Shown piece after piece: positions 60,884-64,000 of a DNA stretch of 64,000 nt. The notes under the pieces were generated by a model that saw only the letters and a program-made list of their open reading frames with translations, did not search any database and was not told the DNA's origin. The stretch is from assembly GCA_020638595.1 (NCBI GenBank), contig JACKIG010000013.1, forward strand, positions 82,193 through 146,192, read 5' to 3'. Origin of the DNA: Rhodospirillaceae bacterium. Lineage in GTDB: Bacteria > Pseudomonadota > Alphaproteobacteria > DSM-16000 > Inquilinaceae. Each line of letters opens with the position of its first letter. Within the stretch, counting starts at the first letter, position 1. The position numbers were made by a program, and so were the translations under genes.

Positions 60884-61951
60884 ATGACGGAGGCTGTGCT
60901 GCGCCTGGAGGGCGTGACCAAGCGGTTCGGTACGGTGGTCGCGGCCGACAGTGTCGACATCGAGATCGGGCGGGAGTTCTTCTCGCTGCTCGGGCCGTCC
61001 GGCTCCGGCAAGACGACGATGCTGCGCATCATCGCCGGGCTGGAGGTGCCGGATCTCGGCAATGTCCGCATCGAAGGCCGCGACGTCACCCGACAGCCGC
61101 CCTACCGCCGCGGCGTCGGCATGGTGTTCCAGGATTTTCTGCTGTTTCCGCACAAGACGGTGGCGGAGAACATCGTCTTCCCGCTGCGCATGCAGGGGGT
61201 GCCGCCGGCGGGCCGGGCCGAGGCGCTGGGATGGATCACCGATCTCGTCCACCTGAAGGGGCTGGAGGGACGCTTTCCCCACCAGCTCTCCGGCGGGCAG
61301 AAGCAGCGGGTGGCACTGGCGCGGGGCCTGGTGTCGCGGCCGAAGCTGCTGCTGTTGGACGAGCCGCTCGCTAATCTCGACCGCGAGCTGCGCAAGGAGA
61401 TGGAGGTCGAGATCCGGCGCTTCCAGCTGGAGCTGAAGATCCCCTTCGTCTACGTCACCCACAACCAGGAAGAAGCGCTGACCATGTCGGACCGCATGGC
61501 GATCATGCGCGACGGCCGCATCCTGCAGGTGGGCGGCAAGCTGGACCTCTATCACCATCCGGACCTCGCCTTCGTCGCCGGCTTCCTGGGGGCGCCGAAT
61601 GTGTTCGAGGGCAAGGTGACCGGGCTGGCCGACGGCCTCGCCATCATCGACTGGCAAGGCTATCCGCTGCAGGCGCGGGCCAAGGGCGGCCTGGCGGTCG
61701 GCCAGCGCGCCGTCTGCTTTGTGAAGAGCGAGAAGATCGAGCTGTTCGCCGGCACCGGCCAGGGCCGGGTCGACGGCGTGCTGCGCGACGCCATCTTCAA
61801 GGGCCAGTATGCCGACTATCTGGTGCACCTGGCCGGCGCGCGCGAGGTCACCGTCAGCGGCCCGCCGCGGGCCGAGCTGTTCGCGCCCGGGCGGCCGGTG
61901 TCGCTCAGCTGGTCGGCCGAAGACGGCGACGCCTTCCCGGCGGGCGGGTGA
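60884..61951 (+). CDS. ABC transporter ATP-binding protein (PotA/UgpC-like)
   Basis: A 355-residue import ATPase. Walker A GPSGSGKTTML (about residues 39-49), signature LSGGQKQRVALARGL, Walker B LLLLDEPLANLDRELR, switch His in VTHNQEEALTMSDR. The C-terminal TOBE domain (about 265-345) is present. I start at ATG 60884 behind GGAGAGGAG. It energises the two permeases that follow. Confidence 0.95.
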   Translation: MTEAVLRLEGVTKRFGTVVAADSVDIEIGREFFSLLGPSGSGKTTMLRIIAGLEVPDLGNVRIEGRDVTRQPPYRRGVGMVFQDFLLFPHKTVAENIVFPLRMQGVPPAGRAEALGWITDLVHLKGLEGRFPHQLSGGQKQRVALARGLVSRPKLLLLDEPLANLDRELRKEMEVEIRRFQLELKIPFVYVTHNQEEALTMSDRMAIMRDGRILQVGGKLDLYHHPDLAFVAGFLGAPNVFEGKVTGLADGLAIIDWQGYPLQARAKGGLAVGQRAVCFVKSEKIELFAGTGQGRVDGVLRDAIFKGQYADYLVHLAGAREVTVSGPPRAELFAPGRPVSLSWSAEDGDAFPAGG

Positions 61952-61957
61952 CGCACC

Positions 61958-62821
61958 ATGGATGTCCGCACCCGCCGCCTGCTGTTCCTGGCCGCACCGG
62001 GGCTGGCCTTCCTGTTCGTGTTCCTGTTCCTGCCGCTGGTCTCGGTCGTCGTGTATTCGTTCTGGCGCACCGCGAGCTACGAGATGATCGCGGAGTGGAA
62101 CGTCGACAACTATGTCACCCTGCTGACCGAGGGGACGTATCTGACCTTCCTGTGGCGCAGCCTGGTGATGGCGACGGTGGTGACCGCCGTGTCGGTCGTC
62201 TATGCCTGGCCGGTCGCCTACCTGATCGCCAAGCACGGCGGCCGCTACAAGCTGATCCTGGTGCTGCTGACGGCCGCCCCGTTCCTGACCGGCGAGATCC
62301 TGCGCATCACCGCGCTCCAGCAGATCCTGGGTCCCATCGGCGTCATCAACATGGGCCTGACCAGCTTCGGCATCGCCCCGGTGGAAGCGCTGATGTACAG
62401 CAGCACCGCGACCGGCATCGGCCTCAGCTATCTGTGGATGCCATTCATGGTGCTGGCCGTCTATCTGTCGCTGCTGAATTTCGATTTCGAGCTGATGGAG
62501 GTGGCCAAGGTCAACGGCGCCAGGCCGCTGCGCGCCTTCATCGAGATCGCCTGGCCGCTGAACCGCGCCGGTACTGCCATCGGCTGCGTGCTGGTGTTCA
62601 TCCCGACCCTGGGGTCGTCGGTGACCTCGCAGTTCCTGGGCGGGCCGAACGGCGCGCTCTACGGCAACATCCTGGCCCACCAGTTCGGCGCCACCGGCAC
62701 CTGGGCCCTGGGATCGGCCATGGGTGTGGTGCTGTTCGGCCTGTCGGCGCTGCTGATCGCGCTGGTCGTCAGGGTCGTCGGCGATTTCCGCCGCAGCGGC
62801 CTGACCATGAGCGGACGGTGA
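61958..62821 (+). CDS. ABC transporter permease (PotB type)
   Basis: A 287-residue inner-membrane permease with six hydrophobic segments; the first is LLFLAAPGLAFLFVFLFLPLVSVVVY. The EAA-like coupling loop (EVAKVNGARPLRAFIEIAWPL, near 200) is intact. It begins 6 bp after the ATPase gene. Confidence 0.93.
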   Translation: MDVRTRRLLFLAAPGLAFLFVFLFLPLVSVVVYSFWRTASYEMIAEWNVDNYVTLLTEGTYLTFLWRSLVMATVVTAVSVVYAWPVAYLIAKHGGRYKLILVLLTAAPFLTGEILRITALQQILGPIGVINMGLTSFGIAPVEALMYSSTATGIGLSYLWMPFMVLAVYLSLLNFDFELMEVAKVNGARPLRAFIEIAWPLNRAGTAIGCVLVFIPTLGSSVTSQFLGGPNGALYGNILAHQFGATGTWALGSAMGVVLFGLSALLIALVVRVVGDFRRSGLTMSGR

Positions 62822-62826
62822 CGGCC

Positions 62827-63621
62827 ATGCGCGGGACGTTCTCCATCCAGGTCCAGCTGTTGGCGCTGCTCTATCTCTTCCTCTACGCGCCCATCGCCTA
62901 CGTCATCTACGTCTCGTTCCAGAAGGACAGCGTGTGGCCGTTCCCGCCCGATTTCACGCTGGAGCACTACGCCGACCTGTTGCACCTGCGCGACTTCCAC
63001 GCCGCCCTGGTCAACAGCCTGACCATCGGCATCGGCACCGGGCTGTTGTCCGCACTGCTGGCGACCATCGCCGCCATCGGCGTGCTGCGCTATGCCTCGC
63101 GCTGGCGGGGACTGGTGGCGGCGGCCTATCTGGCGCCGCTGTTCATCGCCCATCTGCTGATCGGCATCGCCAGCCTGATGTTCAACAAGCAGCTGTTGGG
63201 GCTGCCGGGCAATATCGGCTCGGCCATCCTCGCCAACACCACCTATGCCACGGCGTTCGCCTTCCTGGTGGTGCTGGCGCAGCTGGCGAAACACGACTGG
63301 CGGCTGGACGAGGCGGCGATGGTGTTCGGCGCCCCGCCCTTGCGCGCCTTCTGGTCGGTGACCCTGCCGCTGATCTGGCCATCGGTGCTGGGGGCGGTGA
63401 TCGTCTCGTTCCTGCTCGCCTTCAACAACCTGGAAGTCACCTTCTACCAGGTGGGTGCGCGGCCGACCCTGCCGACCCTGGCCTGGGGCGAGCTGCGCCA
63501 CGGCGTGTCGGAGGAGCTGTATGCCCTGGCCTCGCTGATCAACGCCGCCATTTTCCTGTTCCTCGGCGCCCTCTACGTGCTGCTGCGCACCGGTGCGCTT
63601 CGCCTCGACTACCGGGACTGA
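62827..63621 (+). CDS. ABC transporter permease (PotC type)
   Basis: A 264-residue inner-membrane permease, second of the pair. Helices begin with IQVQLLALLYLFLYAPIAYVIYVSF; the EAA loop is DEAAMVFGAPPLRAFWSVTLPLIWP. It starts at ATG 62827, 5 bp after the PotB-type gene. Confidence 0.93.
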   Translation: MRGTFSIQVQLLALLYLFLYAPIAYVIYVSFQKDSVWPFPPDFTLEHYADLLHLRDFHAALVNSLTIGIGTGLLSALLATIAAIGVLRYASRWRGLVAAAYLAPLFIAHLLIGIASLMFNKQLLGLPGNIGSAILANTTYATAFAFLVVLAQLAKHDWRLDEAAMVFGAPPLRAFWSVTLPLIWPSVLGAVIVSFLLAFNNLEVTFYQVGARPTLPTLAWGELRHGVSEELYALASLINAAIFLFLGALYVLLRTGALRLDYRD

Positions 63622-63622
63622 C

Positions 63623-64000
63623 ATGCGCATCGCCGCCGTCGACCAGGGCACCACCAGCACCCGCGTGCTGCTGGTGGCCGACGGCGAGGCACCGCGTGTC
63701 GCCGCCGCCCACCGCCATGCGGCCCACCATCCGAAGCCCGGCTGGGTCGAGCACGACCCCGAAGAGCTGCTGGCCAATATCCGCCGCTGTCTGGAGGCCG
63801 TCGGCCCGGTCGACGCCATCGGCCTCGACAACCAGGGCGAGACCTGCCTGGCCTGGGACGCCGAGACCGGCCGCCCCGCCGGCCGCGCCATCGTCTGGCA
63901 GGACGCCCGCACCGCGCCGGAGCTGGAGGCGCTGAAGGCCAAGGGCGCCGAAGCGCTGGTGCAGGAGCGGGCGGGCCTGCCGCTCGACCCCTATTTCTCC
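63623..64000 (+). CDS. FGGY-family kinase, glycerol kinase-like (partial)
   Basis: The first 126 codons of an FGGY carbohydrate kinase; the 3' end lies outside the window. MRIAAVDQGTTSTRVLLVAD is the phosphate-1 motif, and HPKPGWVEHDPEELL, IGLDNQGETCLAWDAETGRP and AIVWQDARTA match glycerol kinases closely. It starts 1 bp after the second permease stop. With the ABC importer and G3P dehydrogenase-like enzymes it would phosphorylate imported glycerol; other polyol kinases of the family cannot be excluded. Confidence 0.88.
   Translation, partial: MRIAAVDQGTTSTRVLLVADGEAPRVAAAHRHAAHHPKPGWVEHDPEELLANIRRCLEAVGPVDAIGLDNQGETCLAWDAETGRPAGRAIVWQDARTAPELEALKAKGAEALVQERAGLPLDPYFS

Noticed and set aside
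60737..62680. 647-codon open frame on the minus strand opposite the ABC transporter genes
   Set aside because: The plus-strand ATPase and permease genes are unmistakable; the antisense product is Gln/Asp/Arg-rich without any known domain.

Overview
The window is high-GC alphaproteobacterial DNA. The presence of draT/draG beside nifH, the gene content and order of the nif and fix operons, and NifA-type sigma-54 control suggest a free-living or plant-associated diazotroph related to Azospirillum and other Rhodospirillales. No rRNA, tRNA or CRISPR array was recognised.

Left end (1-14 kb): part of a contractile-injection-system locus (tail sheath running off the edge, a 663-residue LamG-like partner, and a divergent AAA+ ATPase that appears fused to a Pvc16/DUF4255-like domain). 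It is followed by housekeeping and stress genes: a voltage-gated K+ channel, a DUF2207-like membrane protein, nitronate monooxygenase, a LuxR-type regulator, a cold-shock protein, a SnoaL-like protein and the divergent ohr/ohrR pair.

Accessory stretch (13.6-18 kb): two tandem toxin-antitoxin modules (the second with a broken toxin), an AT-rich lipoprotein/coiled-coil gene pair, a decayed second copy of fixX-fixC', and a HEPN-like gene.

Nitrogen-fixation island (18-56 kb), mostly on the minus strand: iscA(nif)-nifW-fixABCX behind a sigma-54 promoter, with a complete IS66 element immediately upstream; nifHDK-nifEN-nifX-nifX-associated-fdxB-nifQ behind a sigma-54 promoter with two perfect NifA sites; divergent draT-draG; and nifB-fdxN-nifZ-nifT behind a third sigma-54 promoter with two perfect NifA sites, preceded by nifA. 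Between and inside these units lie accessory inserts. Three of them sit directly downstream of a nif/fix transcription unit with a second, 5'-truncated copy of that unit's 3' end on the far side (fixX/fixC, nifQ, nifA). Other extras are a DUF559 endonuclease cassette nested in two sets of inverted repeats, a 170-bp near-pure palindrome after draG, a 1600-residue STAND-type ATPase with twelve 48-residue repeats after nifT, and four inverted-repeat pairs at nif operon joints. nifU, nifS and nifV are not in the window.

Right end (56-64 kb): a DeoR-type repressor divergent from a glycerol/glycerol-3-phosphate-like catabolic operon (two FAD oxidoreductases, a PotD/PotABC-type ABC importer, and an FGGY kinase that runs off the edge).

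How the parts fit: NifA with sigma-54 would switch on the three nif/fix operons; NifB/E/N/X/Q build the cofactor, NifHDK is the enzyme, FixABCX and the ferredoxins feed it electrons, and DraT/DraG reversibly inactivate NifH.
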